Shown here: positions 31,647 through 40,302 of the stretch, one piece after another
How positions within the stretch are numbered: the stretch's first letter is position 1
How the letters are laid out: each line of letters starts with the position of its first letter
Origin: SM23-73-3 sp964580215
GTDB taxonomy: Bacteria; Zixibacteria; MSB-5A5; SM1-73
DNA length: 45,555 bases
Reading direction: 5' to 3'
Assembly: GCA_964580215.1 (NCBI GenBank)
Contig: CAZOJT010000019.1
Coordinates: 1 to 45,555 of the forward strand
Position numbers and translations under genes: made by a program
The notes under the pieces: model-generated
Seen by the model: only the letters and a program-made list of their open reading frames with translations
What the model was told of the DNA's origin: nothing
The model's database searches: none

Positions 31647-32763
31647 CCAGGTTTCCATTGTAAGATGTGACGACTACACCTATTCCAATGTTCAGGCGGC
31701 GGTCAAAACTTGCTTTGATCATCTGGGGGGCTTGGAAAAGTTTGTAAAGAAAGATCAAAAGGTTTTGATCAAGCCTAATCTACTTTCCGCCAAGGATCCC
31801 TCTCGTGCCATAACCACTCACCCCAGTGTAATTCGGGCAGTGACAGAACAGGTGCAAAAGTTAGGTGCAGTGCCCATCTTGGGAGATAGCCCCGGAGGGG
31901 TGGATCGGGGCATAAGAAGGGTATGGGAAAACACCAAGCTTTCAGAGGTGGCAGGACAAACCGGTGCCAAATTAGTTGCATTTGAAAGCTCAGGAGTATA
32001 CGGAAAAACCACCCCTGAGGGAAAAACGTACTATATAGCCAAGCCGGTTATGGATGCGGATGTGATCATCAGCCTTGCCAAGCTAAAAACCCATACTCTC
32101 ACCTTGATGACCTGCGCGGTTAAGAACATGTTCGGATCCATACCGGGCTTTCGAAAAGGTGAATATCATAAAGAAGCGCCCAAGCCAAAAGATTTCGCCC
32201 GGGTGGTGGTGGACATCTTTTCTCTGACCAAACCCCACCTCACTTTAGTGGATGCGGTGGTTTGCATGGAGGGGGATGGACCCTCCTCCGGCGATCCTAA
32301 ATATGTGGGCTTACTTCTTTCCAGCACAGATGCGGTGGCTTTGGACATGGTGGCGGCAAAGATCATGGGCTTCAAAGAAGGGGAGATCGATACCACCTTA
32401 ATTGCTCAACAAAAAGGTTTAGGTCCAAAATCATTTGAGCAGATTGAAATCCGGGGGGAAAGCCTGAATGATCTTCCTCTGCCTAAATTCGTCCTTCCTT
32501 CCAATCGTTTTATGAAAATGATTCCTGATTTCTTGATCAAACTGATCACCCCATTTGTCTGGGTGAGACCGAACATCCTAGATGGAAACTGCACCAATTG
32601 CAATATATGCGTGGAGAATTGTCCTACCAAAAGCATACACAAAGGCGAAAAGAGACCCTATTTTGATTATACCAATTGCATCAACTGCATGTGCTGTCAT
32701 GAGCTCTGTCCCCACAGGGCGATATATCTGGAGAAAAGCCGGTTAGCCAAAAGAATCGGCTGA
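31639..32763 (+). CDS. DUF362 protein with C-terminal 2[4Fe-4S] ferredoxin domain
   Basis: 374 residues. DUF362 covers about 1-290 (KVLIKPNLLSAKDPSRAITTHP, LGDSPGG, KLKTHTLTLMTCAVKNMFG). The C-terminal ferredoxin has two clusters: CTNCNICVENCP (~315-326) and CINCMCCHELCP (~343-354), each CxxCxxCxxxC(P). The family is frequent in anaerobes; the reaction is unknown. It overlaps corC by eight bases, so cotranslation is likely. Its iron-sulfur domain fits an anaerobic or microaerobic lifestyle. Confidence 0.88.
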   Translation: MSSQVSIVRCDDYTYSNVQAAVKTCFDHLGGLEKFVKKDQKVLIKPNLLSAKDPSRAITTHPSVIRAVTEQVQKLGAVPILGDSPGGVDRGIRRVWENTKLSEVAGQTGAKLVAFESSGVYGKTTPEGKTYYIAKPVMDADVIISLAKLKTHTLTLMTCAVKNMFGSIPGFRKGEYHKEAPKPKDFARVVVDIFSLTKPHLTLVDAVVCMEGDGPSSGDPKYVGLLLSSTDAVALDMVAAKIMGFKEGEIDTTLIAQQKGLGPKSFEQIEIRGESLNDLPLPKFVLPSNRFMKMIPDFLIKLITPFVWVRPNILDGNCTNCNICVENCPTKSIHKGEKRPYFDYTNCINCMCCHELCPHRAIYLEKSRLAKRIG

Positions 32764-32772
32764 TGTTTCTGA

Positions 32773-32856
32773 TGTAGCGTCGCAATACCATGTGCGATGT
32801 TCTTCGTCCGAGACAAGCCCTGAACCGTACGGTTCGGGGCAAGCTCGGACGCTACA
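32773..32856. repeat. Nested palindrome TGTAGCGTC...GACGCTACA
   Basis: The outer arms are 32773-32781 and 32848-32856. GTCCGAG (32806-32812) and CTCGGAC (32844-32850) pair inside, and CCCTGAACCGT/ACGGTTCGGGG forms the innermost hairpin. CGCA...TGCG is a further small stem. Confidence 0.75.
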
Positions 32857-32869
32857 ATCTTTTCTGTTC

Positions 32870-32927
32870 GAGCGGGGTGCCCTCACCCCGCTCCACCAAA
32901 TGGTCAAGGGTGAGGGCACCCTTGACC
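32870..32927. repeat. Two adjacent hairpins GGGGTG-CCCT-CACCCC and GGGTG-AGGG-CACCC
   Basis: GAGCGGGGTG/CACCCCGCTC (32870-32893) and GGTCAAGGGTG/CACCCTTGACC (32902-32927). The loops are CCCT and AGGG, complementary to each other. The second shares its core with 19890-19915. Confidence 0.75.
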
Positions 32928-32939
32928 AACAAACAAATC

Positions 32940-33044
32940 GGAGTGTTCACCTTTAGGTGAACCCTGTAAAAGCTTGTTTGTCTTTGAGGTGGTTTTAGGT
33001 CAAGCTAAAGTCGTAGATCCCGCTTTGGCGGGGCTTGACACTCC
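32940..33044. repeat. GGAGTGT...ACACTCC nested element, copy 1
   Basis: GGAGTGT (32940-32946) and ACACTCC (33038-33044) flank TTCACCTTTAGGTGAA at the left and a CCCGC-TTT-GGCGGG hairpin at the right. GTCAAGC...GCTTGAC (32999-33037) adds another stem. Confidence 0.75.
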
Positions 33045-33141
33045 AGTGGAAGGCTAAAGCTTTCCGCCCAGACGGGCGGGCGTCCGTCCGCTACATTAAT
33101 CGTTTTATCCGTTTTATCCGTTGACCTCTTTCTAAAATGAT

Positions 33142-33166
33142 GGGGCAGGGGTTGAACCCCTGCCCC
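33142..33166. repeat. GGGGCAGGGGTT palindrome
   Basis: A 12-bp perfect inverted repeat around a single G (33142-33153 with 33155-33166), just 3' of the batE gene on the minus strand. Confidence 0.75.
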
Positions 33167-33192
33167 AACAAGCGCCTGGTGAGATTTTTGCT

Positions 33193-33951
33193 TTAGATTA
33201 TCTCCGCTGCCTCTTTGGGTATCCAGCCCTTTATTCCGTTGGGAAGCGAGATACGATACCATCCCTCGGTTTCCTCATCCACTCGAAATTCCAGACCTTC
33301 GTGACCGGTGAGTTGCAAAATGTAATCTTCTCCCGGTCCACTTCTCACCTCTGCTTGGGGAATGATTACCACTCCGTAATCCAGCGAATCGAGGTAGATC
33401 TTAGCCAAAAGCGATGATCCAAAGATCAAAAGAAAGACCAGAAGCGTGACAAACACAAGTTGAAGGTATCTTCTTGATCTTTTGAAAATCATCAAGATGC
33501 CCAAAGCCATAGATAAGGTGTAGAAAAAAGAAGCAAACAGAGCAAATTCATCCACGCTCCACAGATTCAAAAACCAGTGAACCATATTGGACAAAGGATT
33601 GATCCTCTGTTCCTCGATTTTGTCTAAGGTGAATAATTTGACAAAGGAAAGATTGGCTTTTGCATCTTCGTCTCTGGGTTGCAAAGCTAAAGCTTTTCTG
33701 TAGTTTAAGATCGCCTTGCCTAATTGATTCTGGCGAAAATAGGCGTTGCCTAGATTGTAAAACACTTTGAAATTATTTATTCCCAGATCCAAAATCTTTT
33801 CATACTCTTGGATCGACTGTTCAAATTTGCCTTCTTCGTAGCTTTGATTACCTTTTTTGAAAAGAAAAGTTGCAGATTGGATGTCTGCCTTGGCGGTAAA
33901 AAAGGGTGATAGCAAAACCAGGAGTCCCCCAATTAGTATCTTCTTTTTCAT
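33193..33951 (-). CDS. batE: BatE-like TPR and SH3 domain protein
   Basis: 252 residues from Met 33951, which begins the signal peptide (MKKKILIGGLLVLLSPFFTAKA). TPR motifs cover ~25-105 (ATFLFKKGNQSYEEGKFEQSIQEY, VFYNLGNAYFRQNQLGKAI). Two TM helices follow (~135-180), then a C-terminal bacterial SH3 (AEVRSGPGEDY...GWYRI...GWIP). This TPR-TM-SH3 order is that of BatE in Bacteroides and Leptospira aerotolerance loci. It is the last gene of the bat locus, separated from batD by a repeat element. Confidence 0.8.
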   Translation of the reverse strand: MKKKILIGGLLVLLSPFFTAKADIQSATFLFKKGNQSYEEGKFEQSIQEYEKILDLGINNFKVFYNLGNAYFRQNQLGKAILNYRKALALQPRDEDAKANLSFVKLFTLDKIEEQRINPLSNMVHWFLNLWSVDEFALFASFFYTLSMALGILMIFKRSRRYLQLVFVTLLVFLLIFGSSLLAKIYLDSLDYGVVIIPQAEVRSGPGEDYILQLTGHEGLEFRVDEETEGWYRISLPNGIKGWIPKEAAEII

Positions 33952-34011
33952 GGATTTTGGCGTTTGTCTCCGGCTTAAATTCTCACTTAAAAAAAATAAC
34001 CTATCGATAAA

Positions 34012-34103
34012 TGTCATTCTGAGGCGGTAGCCGAAGAATCTCTAATTCTAACCTATGAAATACATTAGATTCTTCCCCCGCCAAAGGCGGGGTCAGAATG
34101 ACA
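34012..34103. repeat. GTCATTCTG nested inverted repeat, copy 2
   Basis: The outer arms 34012-34021 and 34094-34103, inner arms AAGAATCT (34034-34041) and AGATTCTT (34067-34074), as in copy 1 at 11311-11414. The segment after the inner stem is replaced by a CCCCCGCC-AAA-GGCGGGG hairpin. Confidence 0.8.
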
Positions 34104-34180
34104 TAAAGGGATTCCGAAGCTTTTTCGAATAGACCGTAAGTTTTATCCTAAGAGCAGGGGAACATTCCACGCTCTGTGTC

Positions 34181-36115
34181 TTAATCCTCTAGATCCACAA
34201 TCGCCTTTTCCGCTTGATCCAGAAATCTTTTCATCTCCTCCTCTGTGGAAGACCCGGGGGCGAATCGGGCAAAGTCACAGAAGTCCAAAAGCTTTAATAG
34301 GTTATCTATCTTCTCCTTTTTAAATCCCCTTTCAGAAAGCTCACCCTCGATCTGATCTTTGGTCAAGCCATAAGCCGGAAGGTTAAGCTTGTCTCCCACA
34401 TATTGAAGCAGAGCCCTGGCAACTTCACTGTAAAACTCCTTTGATCTCTGGACAGAGATCAACTTGTTTGCGCCTTTCAATCTTTTTTTGGCTGACTTAT
34501 GCGCTCGTCTCTGGCGAGCATATCCCACATCGGAGTTAATTCTTTCCCTTACCCTTTGATACCGCCATGATATGGCAAAAGCGAGCAAAGGGATCAGATG
34601 AAGGAACAAAAACAGGGGTTTATTGTAAAGACGGTTCCTCTGATCATCAAGCTTACTGGTGGAGAATTTGATATAGCGTATATCCTTTACCGTCTTGCCG
34701 ATCTCCTGTTTGGAAAGCTGGGCGATCTCAGTTGGAGAAGCTTGAGAAGGTGGAAGAACAGTTAAAAGAATAGGTTTACTTTTTAGGGTTTCGTAATTCT
34801 TGGCTTTGGGATCGAAAAACGAAAATTCAATTGGGGGAATGGTATACTTCCCCGCTTTTCTGGGGATCAGAACCTCCTCATAGGTTTTCACCCCCTGCAC
34901 TTTGTAATTCTTCTTGGAGACATTCTCTAAACTCCCGGAGCTGTATGTGCGGAAATCTGAAAGTTCTGGGATGGTGGGTTTTCCCACTGACTTTATGTTC
35001 CCCACTCCGTTTATTCTTGCCTTTAAGGTAATCGGCTGACCAATTTCCACGTCAGTCTTATCCACGCTGACTTTCAGTTTATAATTTCCCACAGTTCCAC
35101 TAAAATTTTCTGGCTTGCCTATTTCAGGGAGAGGCAAAACCTCGATTTGTATAGGTTTTGACCTAAGGATCTGAGGTTTTCCCTGTCGGAAGAGGCTTAA
35201 CAAATCCCGATTGAACATGGCAAATGGGTCCCGGGTAGGGAAACGATCAAGATCCTCCGCCGTGCACTTCAGCTCTGCTGGTCCGATGATAAGCTTCCCG
35301 GTGGATGTGGGAAAGAGGGCGGTTATAAGCTCCTGCACATAATATTGCTTCCCATTTATCACCTGATAATATTGTTTTTTGGGAGGCAGATCCTCGGACC
35401 AGAAACCAGTGAGGGAAGGTGGAGTGTATTGGGGATTATGGAACAATCTCACCCCTTGATAAAATCTGAAGGTCAAGGTGATCTGCTCGTTCACATACAC
35501 TTTTTTCTTATTCACCACGGTCTCTATGAACAGATCTTTTCCCCGAAGCTGAGGCTTCACCTTTTTCTTCTCTTTACCGGACGGCGCAGGGACGGGTTGA
35601 GTTTTTCCTCCACTTGCCACCATGATCTCAATCGGTGTGGTCTGATAGGTTTTTCCCTCTAACTCTATCCGCACAGGATCTATGATGAACTTGCCCGTCT
35701 TTCTGGGAAGCAGAACATAATTGAAAGTTACTGATGATGATATACGACCATTGGTGTAGCTGAAATTCTGTGATCTTCCCGCTGAATACACGGTGAATTC
35801 ATCCAGAGGGGGAAGTTCAGGCTGGGGAATGGATTTAACATTGCCCGAGACAGAGATGGTGAGGGTAATCTGCTCATCCAACTCCACCTGAGTTTTGTCC
35901 ACTGAAGCATCAAAGCTGATGTTTTGGGCGGAGGCAAGCTGGATTAAGAATAGAACTAAAAGTACCCCTACGATCAAAATAATTCTCTTTTGCAGACTCC
36001 AGACCGCAATCTGCCTACTGCCTACTGCCAACTGCTTACTGCCTACTGCCGTCTGCCAACTGCCTACTGCTGACTGCCTACTGCCTACCGCAGTCTGCCT
36101 ACTGCCTACTGCCAT
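34181..36115 (-). CDS. batD: BatD oxygen-tolerance protein
   Basis: About 644 residues from ATG 36115, which lies one base after the batC stop (TAAGATG). Residues 2-42 are a seven-residue repeat (AVGSRQT-like) encoded by a DNA tandem repeat, followed by the signal segment RIILIVGVLLVLFLIQLASA. The periplasmic part has three beta-sandwich domains, each with (V/E)xxxDEQ or GQ-(I)TLT. A TM helix is near 550, then a cytosolic domain with CDFARFAPGSSTEEE. BatD is the membrane partner of MoxR/vWA proteins. The extra N-terminal repeat is odd; a start within it is possible. Confidence 0.85.
   Translation of the reverse strand: MAVGSRQTAVGSRQSAVGSWQTAVGSKQLAVGSRQIAVWSLQKRIILIVGVLLVLFLIQLASAQNISFDASVDKTQVELDEQITLTISVSGNVKSIPQPELPPLDEFTVYSAGRSQNFSYTNGRISSSVTFNYVLLPRKTGKFIIDPVRIELEGKTYQTTPIEIMVASGGKTQPVPAPSGKEKKKVKPQLRGKDLFIETVVNKKKVYVNEQITLTFRFYQGVRLFHNPQYTPPSLTGFWSEDLPPKKQYYQVINGKQYYVQELITALFPTSTGKLIIGPAELKCTAEDLDRFPTRDPFAMFNRDLLSLFRQGKPQILRSKPIQIEVLPLPEIGKPENFSGTVGNYKLKVSVDKTDVEIGQPITLKARINGVGNIKSVGKPTIPELSDFRTYSSGSLENVSKKNYKVQGVKTYEEVLIPRKAGKYTIPPIEFSFFDPKAKNYETLKSKPILLTVLPPSQASPTEIAQLSKQEIGKTVKDIRYIKFSTSKLDDQRNRLYNKPLFLFLHLIPLLAFAISWRYQRVRERINSDVGYARQRRAHKSAKKRLKGANKLISVQRSKEFYSEVARALLQYVGDKLNLPAYGLTKDQIEGELSERGFKKEKIDNLLKLLDFCDFARFAPGSSTEEEMKRFLDQAEKAIVDLED
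36005..36112. repeat. 7-bp tandem repeat (CTGCCTA) at the batD 5' end
   Basis: About fifteen heptamers of the form CTGCC(T/A)(A/T). Because seven is not a multiple of three, the repeat reads in all frames and gives a seven-residue peptide period (AVGSRQT). Confidence 0.8.
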
Positions 36116-36116
36116 C

Positions 36117-36911
36117 TTACCAGTCCTTTCCTCCTCTTTTTCCCCGTCCCCGAGGAGCTCTTTTTTGTTTCGCAAGAGACTCTTTTTCGTCATCTTTCAA
36201 AGCATTTAGGATCCTTTCAGCATCCTCTTTGGTCATACCTTCTTTAGGTTTTAATTGTTCCTGCTTTTGCTCCTCCTCAGGTTGTGATGCCTGGCTTTGG
36301 TCTTTTTGTTCTTCTTGTTGTTGCTGATCTTGCTTCTGTTGTTTTTCCTGCTGCTGATTCTGTTGTTGCTTCTGACCTTGCTGTCTTTGTGATTCTTTGT
36401 CCAGCATCTCCTTCATCTTCTTTCGAACAAACTCCAGATTGTATTTGGCATCTTCATCGTCCGGGGTCAATTCCAGACACTTTTGATACGCCTGGATGGC
36501 TTCGGGATACTTTCCGCTTCTATAAAAGGAATTCCCCAAATTGTAATAAGCCCAGGATTGATGTTGAAGTTTATCTGAGCTTGAAGCTTTGAAGTATCTT
36601 TCCAAACCGTCTTGATACTTCTCCTGTTGATACATTACATTTCCCAGATTGTAGGAAAGCTCAGGTGATTCCGGCTTCTCAATCTCGGCATCTCGATAAA
36701 ACTTCAAAGCCTCTTCTAAGACTTCAGCCGCTTCATTCTTCTTCCCATTTTGCAGAAGCTCCTTACCTCGGCTATAGGCCTTATTCCCTTTCTTGTTTAA
36801 CGAGGAAAAGGAACCTCCAAAAGCTAAGCTCGCCTTGAAGAAAATCATTGTGATAATTACAAACAGGCAAAATCTGTATAATCTGTTTAATCTGTTGGGC
36901 AAAATGACCAC
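36117..36911 (-). CDS. batC: BatC-like TPR protein
   Basis: 264 residues from GTG 36911. A signal/TM segment is followed by three or four TPRs (~40-165: ELSYNLGNVMYQQEKYQDGLERY, AYYNLGNSFYRSGKYPEAIQAY), then a Gln/Glu-rich segment (~175-225) and a basic tail. This is the BatC plan. The first 12 codons after the start lie in a tandem AACAGATTA repeat, so the n-region NRLNRLYRF is repeat-derived. The batD ATG follows one base after the stop. Confidence 0.8.
   Translation of the reverse strand: MVILPNRLNRLYRFCLFVIITMIFFKASLAFGGSFSSLNKKGNKAYSRGKELLQNGKKNEAAEVLEEALKFYRDAEIEKPESPELSYNLGNVMYQQEKYQDGLERYFKASSSDKLQHQSWAYYNLGNSFYRSGKYPEAIQAYQKCLELTPDDEDAKYNLEFVRKKMKEMLDKESQRQQGQKQQQNQQQEKQQKQDQQQQEEQKDQSQASQPEEEQKQEQLKPKEGMTKEDAERILNALKDDEKESLAKQKRAPRGRGKRGGKDW
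36868..36899. repeat. AATCTGT(T/A)TA tandem repeat at the batC 5' end
   Basis: Three copies of a ~9-base unit (AACAGATTA on the minus strand) encoding the signal peptide n-region of BatC. Similar in type to AACGGATTGAACGG repeats at the topA 3' end. Confidence 0.65.
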
Positions 36912-36961
36912 CTCGAAAAGAGAGGTTCAAAAGTTCAAAGGTTCAAGAGTTCAATTAGTTT

Positions 36962-38008
36962 TTATTTGGTCGTAGTTTCTGATCTCAGTTTTTCCATCAT
37001 CTTTTTGCCTCTTCTTTCAGGCAAGAGAAATTCGATCACCAGGCAAAAAATTGACAGAAAAAGGAAGACTTGGTATCGATCCTCATACTGAGTCATAAGT
37101 TTTCCTTCCAGTTCTTTTTTCTCCATCCTGGAGATCTCGTCATAGATTCTATCCAGCTCCATCTCGCCGCTGGTAGCGTGATAGTATTTTCCGCCGGTGG
37201 TGAGGGCGATCTTTTGCAAAGTTGTCTCATCTAATCTGCTCATCACCACATTTCCCTCATTATCTTTTTTGTACCCTGTCACCTCACCTCTTTTATTTCT
37301 CAAAGGTATCGGCTCCCCCTGAACTGACCCGATACCTATGGTGTAAATTTTTATACCTTCAGCCGCTGCCTCCTCTGCTGCACCCAAAGGATCTGAATCA
37401 TGATCCTCCCCATCGGTCAAAAGTATAAGCACCTTGTATTTTCTCTCTTTCTGATTGAAAGCACCAGTGGAGGTGCGAATAGCATCTCCAATGGCAGTTC
37501 CCGGCTGAGGAATCAAATTCACATCCATAATGTCTAAAAACATCTGGGCGGCGGAGTAGTCCAGGGTGAGTGGACATTGGATAAATGCCACCCCGGCAAA
37601 AGCCACCAATCCCACCCGATCCCCGCGCATTCGAGAGATCAATCCATTCACCTCCTGCTTGGCTTTCTCCAGGCGGGACGGTTTGAAGTCCTCCGCCGTC
37701 ATGGACAGCGAACAATCCATAGCAATGACTATATCCACCCCCTCTCTTTTCATCAGAGTGAGCTTGGTTCCCAATTGCGGTCGGGCTAAAGAGAACAGAA
37801 GAAAGAAAATCCCCAAAAGCAACAAAACAACCTTCCATCTTTGTTTCCTCGGACTAAAGGATAAAGTAAGCTTCTCCATTAAACTTAGATTGCCAAATCT
37901 CTGCAGGGCTTTCCTTTTCATCCTGAAGGCCAGCCAGTAAAACACCAGAAGAAGTGGAAGCAAAATCAAAAGGACATATATATAATCAATTTGGGCTATT
38001 CGCATCAT
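36962..38008 (-). CDS. batB: BatB: vWA domain membrane protein
   Basis: 348 residues. Two N-terminal TM helices (YVLLILLPLLLVFYWLAF and VVLLLLGIFFLLFSLA), then a von Willebrand A domain with MIDAS DCSLS (about 99-103), later the Thr and Asp positions (GTAIGDAI, LLTDGEDHDSD), and a C-terminal TM (VFLFLSIFCLVIEFLL). This is the BatB plan. It presumably binds a divalent metal and interacts with BatA and MoxR. It lies 20 bases after batA. Confidence 0.88.
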   Translation of the reverse strand: MMRIAQIDYIYVLLILLPLLLVFYWLAFRMKRKALQRFGNLSLMEKLTLSFSPRKQRWKVVLLLLGIFFLLFSLARPQLGTKLTLMKREGVDIVIAMDCSLSMTAEDFKPSRLEKAKQEVNGLISRMRGDRVGLVAFAGVAFIQCPLTLDYSAAQMFLDIMDVNLIPQPGTAIGDAIRTSTGAFNQKERKYKVLILLTDGEDHDSDPLGAAEEAAAEGIKIYTIGIGSVQGEPIPLRNKRGEVTGYKKDNEGNVVMSRLDETTLQKIALTTGGKYYHATSGEMELDRIYDEISRMEKKELEGKLMTQYEDRYQVFLFLSIFCLVIEFLLPERRGKKMMEKLRSETTTK

Positions 38009-38028
38009 CTCATCCTACCTATCTGAAT

Positions 38029-39021
38029 CTAAGGAATCTTTCTGTATCTGGTATTAGCCAGAACGACCTCTATCACCAAAAGCACCAATCCGACGAAGGC
38101 ATAGTTTGAAAAAAGCTCATTATACTGTAGATATTCTTTCACCTTTATCTCGGTCATCTCCATTTGGCTAATTTGTTTATAAATTCGGGCAAGCGCTTTT
38201 TCATCCTTGGCTCGGAAATATTCTCCGCCGGTTATCTGGGCGATCTGTTTCAAAGTTGCTTCATCTATCTCGTTTTCAATATAAATATATCTTCTGCCGA
38301 AGATGGGATCATCCACCGGATAGGGGGCATTTCCCGGCTTTCCTGCCCCAATGGTATAGATCTTTACCTTCATCGCCTTTGCCGCCTGAGCGGCGGTGAT
38401 GGGATCGATTTCTCCGGCATTGTTCCTTCCATCAGAAAGCAGGATTACCACCTTGCTTTTGACGTCACTTTCTCTGAGTCGATTCACCGCATTAGCAATT
38501 GCCAGACCAATGGCGGTTCCGTCCTTAATCATTCCGAAGTCCACCTGATCCAAGAAATTGAACAAAACTCCATAATCTAAAGTCAACGGGCACTGGGTAA
38601 AGCTTTGCTTAGAGAAGACCACCAATCCTATCCTATCATTGTGCCTCCCCTCGATGAACTCTTTGATTACCTGTTTGGCTACATATAGCCGGTTGTGAGG
38701 CTTGAAATCCTCCGCTCGCATGCTCCCTGAAATATCTAAAACCAGCATGATATCAACTCCCTCCGAGGAGATCTCCTGTCCCTTTCTTCCGGATTGGGGT
38801 CGAGCCAGGGCAAACGCCAGAAATACTATTGCCAGCGTCCTCAACACAGGCAAAATGTGCCTTTCTCTCAGTCGAAAAGAGGGCTTGAGTCGTCTGACTA
38901 AATTGACGTCTGAATATCTAATGCTTGCCGCCCTGGCTTTTTTGAATTTGATATAATAAATCAAAAGTCCGATGGCGACCAAGATGAAGATAAGAAATAT
39001 GGGATCATGAAATCTGAACAT
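38029..39021 (-). CDS. batA: BatA: vWA domain membrane protein
   Basis: 330 residues. Two N-terminal TM helices (FLIFILVAIGLLIYYI; ILPVLRTLAIVFLAFALA), a vWA domain with MIDAS DISGS (~96-100), TAIGLAIANAV and LLSDGRNNAG, and a C-terminal TM helix. Paralogue of BatB, and typically adjacent to it. The upstream 240 bases contain two repeat elements, so the promoter structure is unclear. Confidence 0.9.
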   Translation of the reverse strand: MFRFHDPIFLIFILVAIGLLIYYIKFKKARAASIRYSDVNLVRRLKPSFRLRERHILPVLRTLAIVFLAFALARPQSGRKGQEISSEGVDIMLVLDISGSMRAEDFKPHNRLYVAKQVIKEFIEGRHNDRIGLVVFSKQSFTQCPLTLDYGVLFNFLDQVDFGMIKDGTAIGLAIANAVNRLRESDVKSKVVILLSDGRNNAGEIDPITAAQAAKAMKVKIYTIGAGKPGNAPYPVDDPIFGRRYIYIENEIDEATLKQIAQITGGEYFRAKDEKALARIYKQISQMEMTEIKVKEYLQYNELFSNYAFVGLVLLVIEVVLANTRYRKIP

Positions 39022-39061
39022 GGCGGATCAAGCTTTCCATTCTGAGGTTTCAGAAAAATTA

Positions 39062-39095
39062 GTATGAATGTGCGTATTCACTCATACCAGCTTCG
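39062..39095. repeat. CGTATG palindrome, copy 4
   Basis: GTATGAATGTGCGTATTCACTC and following match 13310-13342 with three changes over ~34 bases. It lies just upstream of batA. Confidence 0.7.
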
Positions 39096-39117
39096 CACTG
39101 TTTGGACGGGAAAATCT

Positions 39118-39199
39118 GGAGTGTTCACCTTTAGGTGAACCGGACAAAAGCTATTTATCTTTTAAGAAGTTTTGGGTCCCGCCAAAGGCGGGACACTCC
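39118..39199. repeat. GGAGTGT...ACACTCC nested element, copy 2
   Basis: GGAGTGT (39118-39124) and ACACTCC (39193-39199) enclose TTCACCTTTAGGTGAA and CCCGCC-AAA-GGCGGG. The left ~20 bases are the same as copy 1 at 32940. Confidence 0.8.
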
Positions 39200-39264
39200 A
39201 ACAAAACCTTTCCCATTTGTCTTTTTCAGAGATCTCCTACAAAGTTCTGAATACTCTGATCACT

Positions 39265-40266
39265 TTACTTTTCAACCAAAACCTCTTCTTTCACTTCCTC
39301 CTGTTTGGTCATATTGACAATGCTGTAAGCATCGTTTAAGCTTTTTTCAATCTCCTCGATCGAAGGGATATATTTGGCGAATTTCACCAGGTCACAAAAG
39401 CACAAAAGAACATATGTCAATTCGGAAACCGCTTGTTCTAATTTGGCCCTTTTCACCTCTCCCTTTATCTCCTCGGTGGTTCGGTCCAGTGCTGAAATTT
39501 TGTATCGACGCTGGATATATTTTCTGACGATGTCGGATAAGATGATAAAATACTTTTTGATCTGTTTCTTTTTCAAAAGATCAGAGTTTTTTAAAGACTC
39601 CAGTTCCAAAAATGCCACCTCCCAGGCTGGCTTTTGTAGCTCTTCTGGAATCTCAGGTAAAGTTAGACCTTTTGCTCTTTGTCGGTAATACAAAAAGCCT
39701 CCCGCCCCCAGCAAAGCCAAAACAGGCAGGATAAGAAGATATACCCAGTATCCTCCCCTTATGTCTATAGGAGATTTCAGTCCCCTTATATCCTCTTTAT
39801 CGCTTTCAGAAGCTCCCACGCTTTTCACCAGGATGAAAAGGGGCTCCGATTTGATCTGCTTTTGTTCTCCTTTAGGATCGGTGTAATTTATGGTGATTGG
39901 AGGAATGACATATTCTCCGGTGGTAAAGGTGGTGATCATATATTCACTTTTGTCTATGACCTTTCCATCCTTAGTCTTCTCCGGATCGTGGATCTTATAG
40001 TCCTTGACCTCAAATGCTCCTAAATTCGAGCCTAAAGCTAAAGGTTCTAATTTGACTTCAGGATCTGTGGTTACGATCAGGGTGTAAAGTATTCTGTCGC
40101 CAATGGTGATGGTGGCACGATCTACAAACGATTCCACAGAAATTAAAGACTTCTCGGCTTGGAGAGTTTCGCCCCAAACGTTCATGTTGAAGGGCGAGCA
40201 GAGCAAGATCGCCACCAAGAGTAACCCCATAACCTTCAACGCTTCTGTTTTCTTTTCCTTCACCAT
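39265..40266 (-). CDS. BatD-like protein (second BatD paralogue)
   Basis: 333 residues. Signal segment (VMGLLLVAILLCSPF), one periplasmic beta-sandwich (SVESFVDRATITIGDRILYTLIV... to ~165), a TM helix (YWVYLLILPVLALLGAGGFLYY), then a cytosolic helical domain containing CDLVKFAKYIPSIEEIEKSL. It looks like a shortened BatD; the cytosolic CDLVKFA domain is shared with the two other BatD-like proteins here. It stands directly upstream of batA in the locus, where a BatD/DUF4381-type protein is expected. Confidence 0.8.
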   Translation of the reverse strand: MVKEKKTEALKVMGLLLVAILLCSPFNMNVWGETLQAEKSLISVESFVDRATITIGDRILYTLIVTTDPEVKLEPLALGSNLGAFEVKDYKIHDPEKTKDGKVIDKSEYMITTFTTGEYVIPPITINYTDPKGEQKQIKSEPLFILVKSVGASESDKEDIRGLKSPIDIRGGYWVYLLILPVLALLGAGGFLYYRQRAKGLTLPEIPEELQKPAWEVAFLELESLKNSDLLKKKQIKKYFIILSDIVRKYIQRRYKISALDRTTEEIKGEVKRAKLEQAVSELTYVLLCFCDLVKFAKYIPSIEEIEKSLNDAYSIVNMTKQEEVKEEVLVEK

Positions 40267-40302
40267 TTTTTGAGACCTGTTCTTTTTACTTTAAACCTTC
40301 CT

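Larger units (their letters stand above)
32764..33192. other. Convergent intergenic region packed with palindromes
   Basis: 429 bases between convergent genes, almost wholly made of hairpin elements (32773-32856, 32870-32927, 32940-33044, 33142-33166) and a reverse AACGGATAAAACGG repeat at 33100-33122. No gene. Confidence 0.6.

Noticed and set aside
33142..33166. tRNA-like sequence (GGGTT-AACCC)
   Set aside because: It is a simple 12-bp palindrome and lacks the cloverleaf arms and CCA end.
34181..36193. Longer BatD start at 36193
   Set aside because: It would overlap the end of batC by 77 bases and give an unlikely charged start; the ATG at 36115, one base after the batC stop, is preferred.
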